Source: Priestia filamentosa (lineage in GTDB: Bacteria; Bacillota; Bacilli; Bacillales; Bacillaceae_H). From it: a DNA stretch of 64,000 bases. The notes beneath the pieces were generated by a model. It was not told where the DNA came from, did not search any database, and was given only the letters and a program-made list of their open reading frames with translations. The stretch is taken from NCBI RefSeq assembly GCF_900177535.1, contig NZ_FXAJ01000007.1, forward strand, positions 164,605-228,604, written 5' to 3'. A program made the translations under genes and the position numbers. This document shows positions 38,226 to 46,934 of the stretch, in pieces. The first letter of the stretch is position 1. Every line of letters begins with the position of its first letter.

Positions 38226-38243
38226 TATGCACTTCCTTTTCAT

Positions 38244-38280
38244 AAAAAAACCTTATGACAATTTTATCATAAGGTTTTTT
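38244..38280 (-). terminator. Terminator of the methyltransferase gene
   Basis: AAAAAAACCTTATGA and TCATAAGGTTTTTT with an eight-base loop; it includes the methyltransferase stop codon. Confidence 0.85.
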
Positions 38281-39064
38281 GCTCTTTATTTTTTATTGCT
38301 AAGAATCGCAAGCGTTTGTAATCAGCAACCCACTTTTCATTTTTATACAAGTGTTCCTTTGCAATGCTCTCTACTCTTTTTACAACTTCTCCTTGAATAC
38401 TTTGGTCTATATGTGTAAGAAAATCCCCCGCAAAGTTAGCAATCCATCCCTTGATGCCTTCATTTTCTTTAGCAAGTTCTGTTGGTCGAACGAAAGAGGA
38501 AACGTAACATACTTCAAATCCTCCCTGTTCAAGAAGAGTCGTATATTCGCCAACACTCGGGAAATACCATGGATTGTATATATCTTTTTTTTCTATTCCA
38601 TACTCTTCTAAAGCTTGATACAAAGCTTGAATAATAGAATCTACATTCCCCCTACATCCCATTTCCCCAACAAACCGACCTCCGCTTTTTAAACAGTGAT
38701 TTACGGAAGATATAACTCGTTCAGGCCTCTTCATCCAGTGTAGAGCAGCGTTTGAAAAAACAGCGTCTACTTTTCTTTCAAGCTGAAAATCTTCTCCGCT
38801 TCCGATTCTAAACTCAAGGTGAGGATAGGATTCTTTAGCTTTTCTAATCATGTTTTGTGAAGCATCAATTCCTATAACACTTGCCCCTAGTAATGCAATC
38901 TGATGAGCATGACTTCCTGTTCCACAGCCCAAATCTAAGATACATTCACCCTCTTTTGCACGAAGTAACAGGAGCACATCTTCTCCATATTTAGCGACAA
39001 ATGACGCGGTTTGATCATAGTATTCTGGGTTCCACTGATTTTTTGTACCAAGAGCTTCTTTCAT
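38267..39064 (-). CDS. Class I SAM-dependent methyltransferase
   Basis: 265 residues. SAM-binding motif I is CILDLGCGTGSH (41-52), followed by acidic loop VIGIDAS, then FSNAALHWM (motif post-I/IV) and GGRFVGEMG. The arrangement and WNPEYYDQTASFVAKYGEDVLLLL start resemble trans-aconitate methyltransferase (Tam) and biotin-type methyltransferases. The natural acceptor is unknown. GGAGG lies upstream of ATG 39064. A palindrome about 80 bases upstream (39142-39164) could regulate it. It ends next to the broken LysR gene, which may once have controlled something here. Confidence 0.85.
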   Translation of the reverse strand: MKEALGTKNQWNPEYYDQTASFVAKYGEDVLLLLRAKEGECILDLGCGTGSHAHQIALLGASVIGIDASQNMIRKAKESYPHLEFRIGSGEDFQLERKVDAVFSNAALHWMKRPERVISSVNHCLKSGGRFVGEMGCRGNVDSIIQALYQALEEYGIEKKDIYNPWYFPSVGEYTTLLEQGGFEVCYVSSFVRPTELAKENEGIKGWIANFAGDFLTHIDQSIQGEVVKRVESIAKEHLYKNEKWVADYKRLRFLAIKNKEQKTL

Positions 39065-39141
39065 GTTACGTCCTCCTTTTTCGTTCTTTTTTATAAATTA
39101 TCACTCTTATATGTTAAAGAATATTAGATAATTGATCCCTC

Positions 39142-39164
39142 ATTGATAGGGATTTCCTATCAAT
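39142..39164. promoter_or_regulatory. Palindrome upstream of the methyltransferase gene
   Basis: ATTGATAGG and CCTATCAAT around GATTT, perfect 9-bp arms; a third TTGAT half-site lies at 39132-39136. It looks like an operator rather than a terminator because no T run follows in the right place. Confidence 0.5.
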
Positions 39165-39193
39165 AAAAAAACACCTCTTGAAAAAGAGATGTT
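39165..39193 (-). terminator. Terminator of the acyltransferase-like gene
   Basis: On minus: AACATCTCTT and AAGAGGTGTT (with G-T pairing) followed by a T run. Confidence 0.75.
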
Positions 39194-40247
39194 ATAAGAT
39201 GCTCAAATGAGGAAAGTCTAAATTCGTATCTACTTCTCCCTTAATTTTTGTAATCACATTTTTTTGTCCTTTTATCCAATTATAAAAAGAAAAAACAACG
39301 GGACGGCGATTTTCTCCAACTCCAATATATACTCGCCCTGTTTTTGGAGCATAAACAGAAGAATGAATCGTTCCTGCCCAGTTTCTGTAGTCACGCTTAA
39401 AAAAAGGATAATCTGTATGATTAAAGAGCTCAAATGCTCTATACGGTGTTAGTGGATTTTCTAATGCTTCTTCAAGTTTTTCTAGTCTTTCTTTTGATTC
39501 AACAAGGTGACGGCGGTTTTCATCTTGAAGTTCCCGGGATCTAAAATGATTGGAGCATGCAAGACTTCTTCCATATGAAACGTTAACTCCGCGCGGAGAT
39601 GCTTCAACAATTGCGGCACGGTCATTTTTATCGTTCATCGTATAATTAAACGAGTGGCGGTGTGGAATATTTCTTAATAATTCTACTGCTTCTTCTGTTG
39701 TTTGACATGTATCAAGAATAAAGCGCGCTATAGAGCAGCAAATAAACCCGTCTCCTGCTTTCTTCCGATGGACGAAATGATACCCAATTGAAAGGCCCTT
39801 TTCATTCATTCCGTCCATACGTCCAATCAACCTTTGAGCAAATCCGATACTTGCATATGCTTCGCTCGGTTGCCAAAGTAAAAAGCGACCATCATATGTT
39901 TTAGGATGGTAATCATAGTTTCGAGCATAAAAGCCTTCCGCCATAAGAGCAGAGCAGCCTGACTTTTTCCATTCTCCTTGGTAGCCGCTATACTCATGCA
40001 CAACGTCTTCTAATGTCCAATCCATTCCATCTGAAATACCTTCAAGCTCTTCCCATATGTGTGGGGCAAACTCTTCTACCCTCTTACGCGCTTCTTTTAT
40101 TTGGATAGGGTAGCTTCTTAATGACTTCTTTCTTCGTCTTTTATGCGACTCATACAAAATGGTTCCCTTATGCCATTTGCCAAGCATGTGGCCAAGTTCA
40201 TATGATGTGCCTCTTCCTTGCTTAACGTTCACAAAAATGGATTGCAT
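39192..40247 (-). CDS. C45-type Ntn hydrolase (AAT/acyl-CoA:6-APA acyltransferase-like)
   Basis: 351 residues. An N-terminal nucleophile fold protein of the peptidase C45/linear-amide hydrolase group: GYQGEWKKSGCSALMAEGFYARNYDYHPKTYDGRFLLWQP has the nucleophile Cys (C98) followed by the R-N-x-D loop typical of the family; EKGLSIGYHFVHRK and NYTMNDKNDRAAIVEASP follow. Known relatives cleave linear amides or exchange acyl groups and are autocatalytically processed before the Cys. Bacillus homologs have no set function. Monocistronic, 351 residues is usual. Confidence 0.82.
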   Translation of the reverse strand: MQSIFVNVKQGRGTSYELGHMLGKWHKGTILYESHKRRRKKSLRSYPIQIKEARKRVEEFAPHIWEELEGISDGMDWTLEDVVHEYSGYQGEWKKSGCSALMAEGFYARNYDYHPKTYDGRFLLWQPSEAYASIGFAQRLIGRMDGMNEKGLSIGYHFVHRKKAGDGFICCSIARFILDTCQTTEEAVELLRNIPHRHSFNYTMNDKNDRAAIVEASPRGVNVSYGRSLACSNHFRSRELQDENRRHLVESKERLEKLEEALENPLTPYRAFELFNHTDYPFFKRDYRNWAGTIHSSVYAPKTGRVYIGVGENRRPVVFSFYNWIKGQKNVITKIKGEVDTNLDFPHLSIL

Positions 40248-40322
40248 AGCCTCAACTCCAAACTCTGTTTTTAAGAGAAAAAGAGCTTCTTACCCTTATA
40301 GGAATAAGAAGCTCTAAAAGAG

Positions 40323-42251
40323 TTATCCTGTTTGAATACTCTTATGAAGAAGTCGTTTTAGAAGTGGAAACAGAACGTTCGGAAGTTCTGCAACGTCTTC
40401 AACTAAAATGCTGTATTTCCCGTAAATATTGCGAATTGTAGTTTGCTGTCCTTCATCAATTGGTTCATTTGATAAAAAGACGTTGATTACTTCAATTCCC
40501 TGTTTACGTGCGAGTAAAACAGCTTCATGTGTATCAACAACTCCGTTTTGCTCATATCCCATTGCAGCAGGCTCTCCATCTGAAAAAACAAGCAGAAACT
40601 TTTGTTTTTCACTGCGCTTCATTAAACTTTGAGAAGCGTGACGAATTGCAAAGCCGTCTCGGTTATCTTCCATTGGTTCAAGCTGCATAATTTCAGATCC
40701 GCTTTCTTTCTTATACGACGAAGAGAAATCAATAACATGTTGAAAGTAGTTTGGCTGATATGTTTCTGTTGCATCGTTTGTATCTTCCCAAAAGCCGACA
40801 ATTTCATGTGGTACGTGTACAGATTTTAATGCTTCATGAAAAAGAGTAATGCCAAGCTTTGTTTGCTCCATTTTGTCGAACATGGAGGCTGAACAATCGA
40901 CAAGAAGCGAAAATACAGCATCAATTTCATGAGATGGACTGTTCTTTTTATGAAAAAGCCGCGGATTGTCGTCTGTTGCAAGACGAAGCAAGTTTTTTTG
41001 ATTTAAACGCCCGAAGTGCAGATCAGTGCGAGGTAAAATCCGCTTATGCTCAAGCGTTTTTGAAATCATTTGTTTTAATCGCTTTTGATATGGTGCAATT
41101 TCTTTTACATTTGCACTGTACTGTGAACGCTCCTCTGATGTTGGGCGCGTTTTTTCTTTTACTAATGCTTTCGCATAGCGATTGTCTTTTCCAAACGACT
41201 CATCTCCGCCTTCTTGTGGTTCTTCTTTTCTTGTTTCAAGCGCTTCGAGCTTTGAATAATCGTTTCGCTTTGCTTTTTTAGATTGCCCTTGAACAACACC
41301 TAGCGCTTGATCTCCGTCTTCTCCTTCACGAACAGCATCATCTCCGCCTAAATCTGTTTTTGAGCCTTGCTCTAAATCAAACTGAAGGAAACTTTCCGTT
41401 GCTTTACTTGTTTCTTGATGCCATGTTGGCAATTTATCTTCGTGAACGTCTTCTTCCCCTGACTTCTCACCTTTAATCACATCATCATTCTTAAGCTTAG
41501 ATTCTCTTTTTAAATCATCAAACGTTAATCCTTGCTCAAGCTCTTCATAATTAAAATCTGGAAGAAGAAAATATGTGTTTAACATATCTTTTTCAAGCAC
41601 TTCTTCTAGGACATCGCTTATTTCTTCACAAATACGCGTTACCTCACGCGTTGTCTTAGCTTCAAAGGTGCGCATAATTTGCTCGCGTAAAAATGGAATC
41701 ACTCGGTCAATGTCAGGTTGAATAGACGGAAGTTCTTCAAAGGGATTATCTAGTGTTGCTAGCACGTATAAAGCACAAAAAAGCGCGTCAGTGTGAATAT
41801 TACGCTCCACATTAAAACGAAGCTGGGTGCTAAAGTATGTCTTGTACATTTCTCGTCGCTTTAAAAATACTTTCTTCGTACCTGGTCGGTCTTTTTTGCA
41901 ATCTTCTTCAAGACGAAGATTTTCAAATACCATAAATAATTGGCGAGCGAAACTTTGAATTGGAGAACGACGAATATGCTTTATATAGCGGGCAATGGCC
42001 CCGTAATCACCATGGGTAATTTCCGTGCTTCGCAAAAACACGTCGCTTTTTAAGCCAGCTACTGTTTCCTCATGTGGACGCTGCCCCCAGAAATGGCTAA
42101 GATACATTTTTTTTAAGTATGGATCATAGTAGGAAGAAACGCGATACTCAATCTCCATTTCTTCATCTTTTGTCAGCGTTCGAGCTAAGTCTTCGAGCTC
42201 CATAAATAGAAAAGAATCAATTTGACTATCATTGAATTTAATAAACTTCAT
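40323..42251 (-). CDS. yojO: VWA-domain protein (YojO type), partner of the MoxR ATPase
   Basis: 642 residues. The C-terminal von Willebrand A domain has the MIDAS motif D452-C-S-A-S456 and the downstream FSDGEPAA. The middle (about 250-370) is charged and low in complexity, probably disordered. The N-terminus is helical and unlike other known domains. Pairs of MoxR AAA ATPase and VWA protein act as chaperones that insert cofactors or remodel complexes (NorQ/NorD, CobS/CobT). B. subtilis has the same yojN-yojO pair, also close to odhAB as I recall. Follows its ATPase by 11 bases. Confidence 0.87.
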   Translation of the reverse strand: MKFIKFNDSQIDSFLFMELEDLARTLTKDEEMEIEYRVSSYYDPYLKKMYLSHFWGQRPHEETVAGLKSDVFLRSTEITHGDYGAIARYIKHIRRSPIQSFARQLFMVFENLRLEEDCKKDRPGTKKVFLKRREMYKTYFSTQLRFNVERNIHTDALFCALYVLATLDNPFEELPSIQPDIDRVIPFLREQIMRTFEAKTTREVTRICEEISDVLEEVLEKDMLNTYFLLPDFNYEELEQGLTFDDLKRESKLKNDDVIKGEKSGEEDVHEDKLPTWHQETSKATESFLQFDLEQGSKTDLGGDDAVREGEDGDQALGVVQGQSKKAKRNDYSKLEALETRKEEPQEGGDESFGKDNRYAKALVKEKTRPTSEERSQYSANVKEIAPYQKRLKQMISKTLEHKRILPRTDLHFGRLNQKNLLRLATDDNPRLFHKKNSPSHEIDAVFSLLVDCSASMFDKMEQTKLGITLFHEALKSVHVPHEIVGFWEDTNDATETYQPNYFQHVIDFSSSYKKESGSEIMQLEPMEDNRDGFAIRHASQSLMKRSEKQKFLLVFSDGEPAAMGYEQNGVVDTHEAVLLARKQGIEVINVFLSNEPIDEGQQTTIRNIYGKYSILVEDVAELPNVLFPLLKRLLHKSIQTG

Positions 42252-42262
42252 GAAACAACACC

Positions 42263-43129
42263 TTACTCAAAAAGAGTTTCAGCAATATTTTGGACAGCAG
42301 CCTTTTCACGCTCATCTTCTAGTTTTTGAACAATACCACGCTCAATTGCTCGAAGCGGCGGCATATAAAGAGCAAGATCACACGTATCAATAAGTGCTCT
42401 AATTGAGGCTGCTTCTTCTGAAACTTGTCCGTTTTCTACTTGTGTAATTAAATCTGTTGAAAGTCTTACAAACTTATCAATCATTTTCTCGTCATTAAGG
42501 CGAGATTGTGAAGAAAGAACCGCTTTTAAGCTTTCTCCTTTAATATATGGAACATCAATAATAACGAAACGGTTTTTAAGTGCTTCATTCAAAGGTACTG
42601 TCCCAACATATCCTTCATTGATTGCGGCGATAACGCCAAACGTTTGCTCACCACGTACAACTTCACCTGTAAACGGATTTGTAATCATTTTACGATAGTC
42701 AAGTACTCCGTTTAAGATTGGCAATGTTTCGGGCTTTGCCATGTTGATTTCGTCAATGTATAGAAGATGACCCTTTGTCATAGCTTGAATAACAGGTCCT
42801 GGAACAAAATCAATGTTTGTTTCTCCTCCGCTTGTATGAATCGTTTTAAATCCAAGTAACGCTTCGGCATCAAGGTCAACTGAACAGTTCACACTATGCA
42901 TTGGCTGTTTGAAGTAAGCTGACAGTGTTTCAGCTAGCTTCGTTTTCCCTGACCCTGTTGGTCCTTTTAAAAGTACGTTTTTCCCTAATGAAAGCGCAAT
43001 AAGAGCATCTGTTATGATAGCTTCATCTTCAGCCATATAACCGCCCTTTCCAATAAGACGCTCATCGTCTTGATATGCTCCTTGTTGTCTTTCTTCAATA
43101 AGATTTTCAATTTCTTTTGGTATGTTCAT
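42263..43129 (-). CDS. yojN: MoxR-family AAA+ ATPase (YojN type)
   Basis: 288 residues from ATG 43129. Walker A GPTGSGKT (56-63), Walker [11 protein letters not shown], sensor [23 protein letters not shown] with an arginine finger region. CbbQ/NorQ-like subgroup. It likely forms a hexamer that works with the VWA protein coded next. A reading from GTG 43165 is possible but has no ribosome site; AAAGGA lies eleven bases before ATG 43129. A -10 TACAAT sits just upstream (near 43178-43183 on minus). Client complex unknown. Confidence 0.9.
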   Translation of the reverse strand: MNIPKEIENLIEERQQGAYQDDERLIGKGGYMAEDEAIITDALIALSLGKNVLLKGPTGSGKTKLAETLSAYFKQPMHSVNCSVDLDAEALLGFKTIHTSGGETNIDFVPGPVIQAMTKGHLLYIDEINMAKPETLPILNGVLDYRKMITNPFTGEVVRGEQTFGVIAAINEGYVGTVPLNEALKNRFVIIDVPYIKGESLKAVLSSQSRLNDEKMIDKFVRLSTDLITQVENGQVSEEAASIRALIDTCDLALYMPPLRAIERGIVQKLEDEREKAAVQNIAETLFE

Positions 43130-43212
43130 TGTTGTTTCGTTCCTTTCTTCCACGCTTTTTTTCACTACTTTTATTGTACTAGAAAGCTTTTTCTCTTAAA
43201 AGAAAAATGATG

Positions 43213-43238
43213 AAAGGGACGCCTGTAAGCGTCCCTTT
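43213..43238 (-). terminator. Hairpin after the DUF2187 gene
   Basis: AAAGGGACGC and GCGTCCCTTT around CTGTAA. The T run on minus is interrupted, so termination may be partial. Confidence 0.65.
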
Positions 43239-43243
43239 CGTTT

Positions 43244-43447
43244 TTAAGCTTTTACTTTTTTATAGTTACGATGATTGATTACTGTACGAACAGGCTCACC
43301 AGAATCTGAGTCAACGCCCATTTCCACAATAACAGAGCTTTCGCGCACTGTCATAACTTTTCCTTTGAATCCTTTGTACATTCCTTTATTAACTTGAATC
43401 ATGTCACCAACGTCTGCCGTCGGTTGAGCTTTTGGCGTGTTTTCCAT
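43244..43447 (-). CDS. DUF2187 (KOW-like) small protein
   Basis: 67 residues with the pattern GDMIQVNKGMYKGFKGKVMTVRESSVIVEM, resembling a KOW/SH3-like barrel of the DUF2187 family (B. subtilis YkvS and relatives). The fold suggests nucleic-acid or ribosome association, but no function is shown. AAGGAG precedes ATG 43447. Single gene between the McrC-like gene and the MoxR/VWA operon, with about 240 AT-rich bases upstream. Confidence 0.82.
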   Translation of the reverse strand: MENTPKAQPTADVGDMIQVNKGMYKGFKGKVMTVRESSVIVEMGVDSDSGEPVRTVINHRNYKKVKA

Positions 43448-43686
43448 ATAGTTAGCGACTCCTTTTCATTTCAAAATTGCAAAGCATTAACAATCAATAA
43501 AGATCATTTTCAACTGTTTGTTTGCACTATTTGTTATTTTCATTTAGAACATAATTCTAGTGAATAATATAACGAAAATTTGACTCTTTGACAAGCTATG
43601 TTTCTTCCTTTGTAAATATTGTGGTAGAATCCGATCTTAAAACCTGACATTATTATACACTAAATTTGCCGTTTCTATTTATATTT

Positions 43687-44937
43687 TTAAGGTGTAATCG
43701 TTAATTTTGATGAAGAAGAAAGACTGTATGCTGAAATTTGGCCTTCTTCAACATTTGAAAAAGGTGCGTCTCTTAAAAACAACCGCCCTTCAATCATTTC
43801 TGCTTTTGCATATGAGTTGTTTATCTTAGCAAAATATAGATAGTCACAAAGCTCCCGAAGACCTTCTCTTGCGTATGTTTCAGAGTCCGTAAACTTGACT
43901 TCACCTACAACCGCTTTATACAGCTCATTGCGTCCTTTCTCTCTCATTTCAACAACAAGATCTGGACGTCCCTGCCAAAACATATGCTCTCTCGCCTTTG
44001 TGGTAAAAAGCTGATTTCCTAACCGATTTGCTTCTTTTTGAGACAGAACTTTTCGTGCTAAATACGGATGATCGCTTTCATCAACTTCCTCCATTTTCAC
44101 ACTGAAGGAAAGAGCGGAACCTTTAGAGTTATGATAAAGTTTATACGTATAGCTCATGTCTTCCCAGCTTGCAACTAAGTTTTCTCCTTCATATAAAAGG
44201 TGAAGTGTAGCTTCCTTTGTATTTTCTTTGACGAGTTTTAATGCCCAGTAAAGTTCAAACAACACATCCATTTGCTCTGGTTGCCAAAATGTACGTTGAA
44301 AAAGATGCAAAAGATCTTCTTCATTCACTTTTTTAGCATTCAAACGATTGTACTGTAACAAAAGAAGAGCTGCTTGGCGGTACAAGCTTACTTTCGATGT
44401 TGTGACATCTTTAATCTCTTCATTTGTTATTTTCTCACAACTTATGCTTGTTAATAGTGAAAATGCAAGATAGTTGTTTATTTTTTGTTCATAGTCTCTC
44501 ACAGATGATAAAAGTTCCGTTTTTTCACCGTACTTCTGCACTAATGAGCGTAACATATTAAGACAAGCTTTTAAAACTTTATTTTCCTTTGTCTCAAATG
44601 TTCGGTTTTTCGAGCCGCTGACATATGTCGCCCGATTTGTGAATCCCTCTCTGCTTCGAGCTTCAATCGTCTTTTTCCACTGAATATGTCCTGCCATTTT
44701 CCCACTTTGCTTTTTATGAATATTTGTTGAAGAAGGAAAAAGCTCTCTTGTTTTCGCTAGCTCTTCCAAGAAAACGGCTGTTTCGTTTTGAAGGAGAAAA
44801 TGAATCATTGCAAGCTCTTCAACTGAATCAATGTGAAAAGATGCTTTTTCAAAAAAAGACGAAAGAGAGAATCGATTTCCTTTTAGAAAAATAAGAAGCA
44901 TATCGCTCATCTCTTTCAGCCATTCTTTATTGTTCAT
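43687..44937 (-). CDS. McrC-like protein with PD-(D/E)XK nuclease motif (DUF2357-like)
   Basis: 416 residues. The C-terminal third carries a restriction-endonuclease core: D326 in GRPDLVVEM and E346-V-K348 in VVGEVKF, with a following helix (EGLRELCDYLYFA). The middle holds TFETKENKVLKACLNML, which matches the ENR-x-x-K-x-x-L segment of McrC/DUF2357 proteins. The N-terminal 110 residues are helical and unrecognised. It overlaps the upstream AAA gene by 11 bases, so the two are coupled. Likely the nuclease subunit of an ATP/GTP-driven McrBC-like system; DNA target and modification dependence unknown. Confidence 0.72.
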   Translation of the reverse strand: MNNKEWLKEMSDMLLIFLKGNRFSLSSFFEKASFHIDSVEELAMIHFLLQNETAVFLEELAKTRELFPSSTNIHKKQSGKMAGHIQWKKTIEARSREGFTNRATYVSGSKNRTFETKENKVLKACLNMLRSLVQKYGEKTELLSSVRDYEQKINNYLAFSLLTSISCEKITNEEIKDVTTSKVSLYRQAALLLLQYNRLNAKKVNEEDLLHLFQRTFWQPEQMDVLFELYWALKLVKENTKEATLHLLYEGENLVASWEDMSYTYKLYHNSKGSALSFSVKMEEVDESDHPYLARKVLSQKEANRLGNQLFTTKAREHMFWQGRPDLVVEMREKGRNELYKAVVGEVKFTDSETYAREGLRELCDYLYFAKINNSYAKAEMIEGRLFLRDAPFSNVEEGQISAYSLSSSSKLTITP

Positions 44938-46912
44938 CTCTCCACTCCCTTCTTATTGTTTCTTCGTCAATAAAGGTTAGGGAACAAATTTCATTCATGA
45001 ACTCTCTTTCTTGTTCAAACAAGCGAATTTGAGGCCATAAAAACAGCTGAAAGGCAGATGTAAAATCTCCTTCATCTTTCGTAAAGAGAGCCACATCCTG
45101 AATGAGAGCAGGCCCTACTTGTTCATATCGATTTATAACATGCCAAAGTTTTGTAAGTTCTGTAATAAATGGATAGTTTTCAATTCCCCATTTATTCATA
45201 TACCGAAGCAAAACTTTCTCAGTAATCTCACTTGGAGGATGAATAGAGATAAAGGCAAATCTTCTCATAAAAGCATAGCTCATTTGAAATAAAGTTGCTT
45301 TATCTCTTGTATTCATTGTGCCAATAAGTCTCCATGAGGAAGGAACGCTATATTCATGAACAGCATCTCTTCCTTCTTCTTGCGGGCAAATCGTTACGTT
45401 TTTTCCATTCTCCGCTTTAAATCCTAAAGAAACACGATCACCTGCTAAAACTGAAAGAAGCGCACCAAATGCTTGATCAAGGTCTGCTCGGTTCATTTCA
45501 TCAACAATAAGCCACTTATTTTGCTCTTTTTTCGTTCTGTCATCTTTAAAACATTGCAAAAAAAGACCTGGATGAAAAGTTAATGTCCCTTCTCTTGTTG
45601 GATGGTATCCTCCAATGGTTTCGAACGTTGACCAATCAGAGGAGGCTGTTGTAAATACAGACTGAACTCCATAGCTTTTACAAACTTCACTCGCAAGCTT
45701 TGATTTTCCTGTACCAGGAGGTCCTGCGAAAATTAAATGTTTTCCGTTTTTCAATGCGGATTGAATTTGCCTTTTCAAGCGTTCTTCATCTTCAAAATAA
45801 AGGGAGGGAAACTGTACTTTATGTTCAAAGGAAACAGGCTGACGCTCATTTTCTTCCCTTTTCCCATATGAAGCTCTTTCTTCCCGCACTGTTTGCCTAT
45901 TAAGGCGAATGAGTCGTTCATAAGCTGTTTCATATTTCTGTCGAAGACGTGAGAACGAAAAGTCTTCAATTCGATGAATAACGTCCATGTCTTTCTCATA
46001 CTCGTCCATAATGCCATAGCGAATTTCATCTTTTTCAATTTCTAAAAAAAGTTTTACATGACCTTCTTGTTCTTTTGTATAAATAACAAGAGAAGGATAG
46101 GAATCATTTTTAAATGTTGTAAGCTCCCGAGCCTTTTGAATACAAAGAGGCGATAACTCTGGTATTTCACAAATTGCTCCGTGAACCATTTTCAAAAGAG
46201 TACAAACTCGTGCATCTTCTGCCTCTTCGTAAGGTTTTTCACTAAGATGCTTTAAATAATGAATAATAACAGGAACAAAAAGCTCTCTATATCTTGTTAT
46301 ACAATAAAGGAAATCTTGCACATCAAGCATTGTTGCATTTTTTACTTCACGAGCTACAAATGGTAAAAGATACTTGCACAGTTCCACATACTGACTATAA
46401 TTATCAGCAGCACGCCCTAATTTCTCATGTGCTCCGATCATATTTTTAAATGTTTCAAGCACTTCTTTTTTGTACATAGGGTACGATGTATAATCAAATG
46501 CTGCAAGCAAATAACCAAGAAGCGGAGCTCCTAATGAATAGCCACATGAGTGACTTTGACGAGTCGCCTCATTAAGTCTTTCTTTAAGAGGCTTCTCATC
46601 GTCATAAAGCGTTCTAAGTACATCTGTACATTGTTCTTCATGAGTGATAGAGAACCGTTCAAATTCGAGTAAGCTACGCCAATAAACAAAGTACCCGCTT
46701 GATGTATTTTCCTTTTTAAGATCATGAACGATTTCCCCAACCGTTTCTTTTGTTATAACACTTCTTTCCATAAATTCGTTTAACTCTTTTAATACATACC
46801 ACTTATATTTTTGATCATAGTGAGCTGACTCTTTGAAGCGATGGTAATGAGCAAGAGCAATTGTAATAAACTCATCTTCTTCAAAATGAAAGGCTCCAAT
46901 TGTTTCCTTCAT
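44927..46912 (-). CDS. McrB-like AAA+ NTPase with a long unassigned N-terminal region
   Basis: 661 residues. From about 365 on it is a McrB-type AAA module: Walker A GPPGTGKS (397-404), Walker B and DEMNRAD (467-477), and GTMNTRDKATLFQMSYAFMRRFAF (531-554), whose M-N-T-x-D is the McrB nucleotide-specificity motif. The first 360 residues are helical repeats with no McrB DNA-binding or EVE/YTH domain I can name; residues 270-320 look beta-rich. AGAGGA precedes ATG 46912, 22 bases after the hydrolase stop. It should form hexamers that drive the McrC-like nuclease. Defence is the likely role, not proven. Confidence 0.78.
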   Translation of the reverse strand: MKETIGAFHFEEDEFITIALAHYHRFKESAHYDQKYKWYVLKELNEFMERSVITKETVGEIVHDLKKENTSSGYFVYWRSLLEFERFSITHEEQCTDVLRTLYDDEKPLKERLNEATRQSHSCGYSLGAPLLGYLLAAFDYTSYPMYKKEVLETFKNMIGAHEKLGRAADNYSQYVELCKYLLPFVAREVKNATMLDVQDFLYCITRYRELFVPVIIHYLKHLSEKPYEEAEDARVCTLLKMVHGAICEIPELSPLCIQKARELTTFKNDSYPSLVIYTKEQEGHVKLFLEIEKDEIRYGIMDEYEKDMDVIHRIEDFSFSRLRQKYETAYERLIRLNRQTVREERASYGKREENERQPVSFEHKVQFPSLYFEDEERLKRQIQSALKNGKHLIFAGPPGTGKSKLASEVCKSYGVQSVFTTASSDWSTFETIGGYHPTREGTLTFHPGLFLQCFKDDRTKKEQNKWLIVDEMNRADLDQAFGALLSVLAGDRVSLGFKAENGKNVTICPQEEGRDAVHEYSVPSSWRLIGTMNTRDKATLFQMSYAFMRRFAFISIHPPSEITEKVLLRYMNKWGIENYPFITELTKLWHVINRYEQVGPALIQDVALFTKDEGDFTSAFQLFLWPQIRLFEQEREFMNEICSLTFIDEETIRREWRDEQ

Positions 46913-46934
46913 CTTTTTTCATCCTCTTGCAATT

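Noticed and set aside
37427..38243. Two separate overlapping regulator genes
   Set aside because: The two readings are halves of one LysR protein joined by a one-base shift; the second has no HTH and starts in unrelated sequence.
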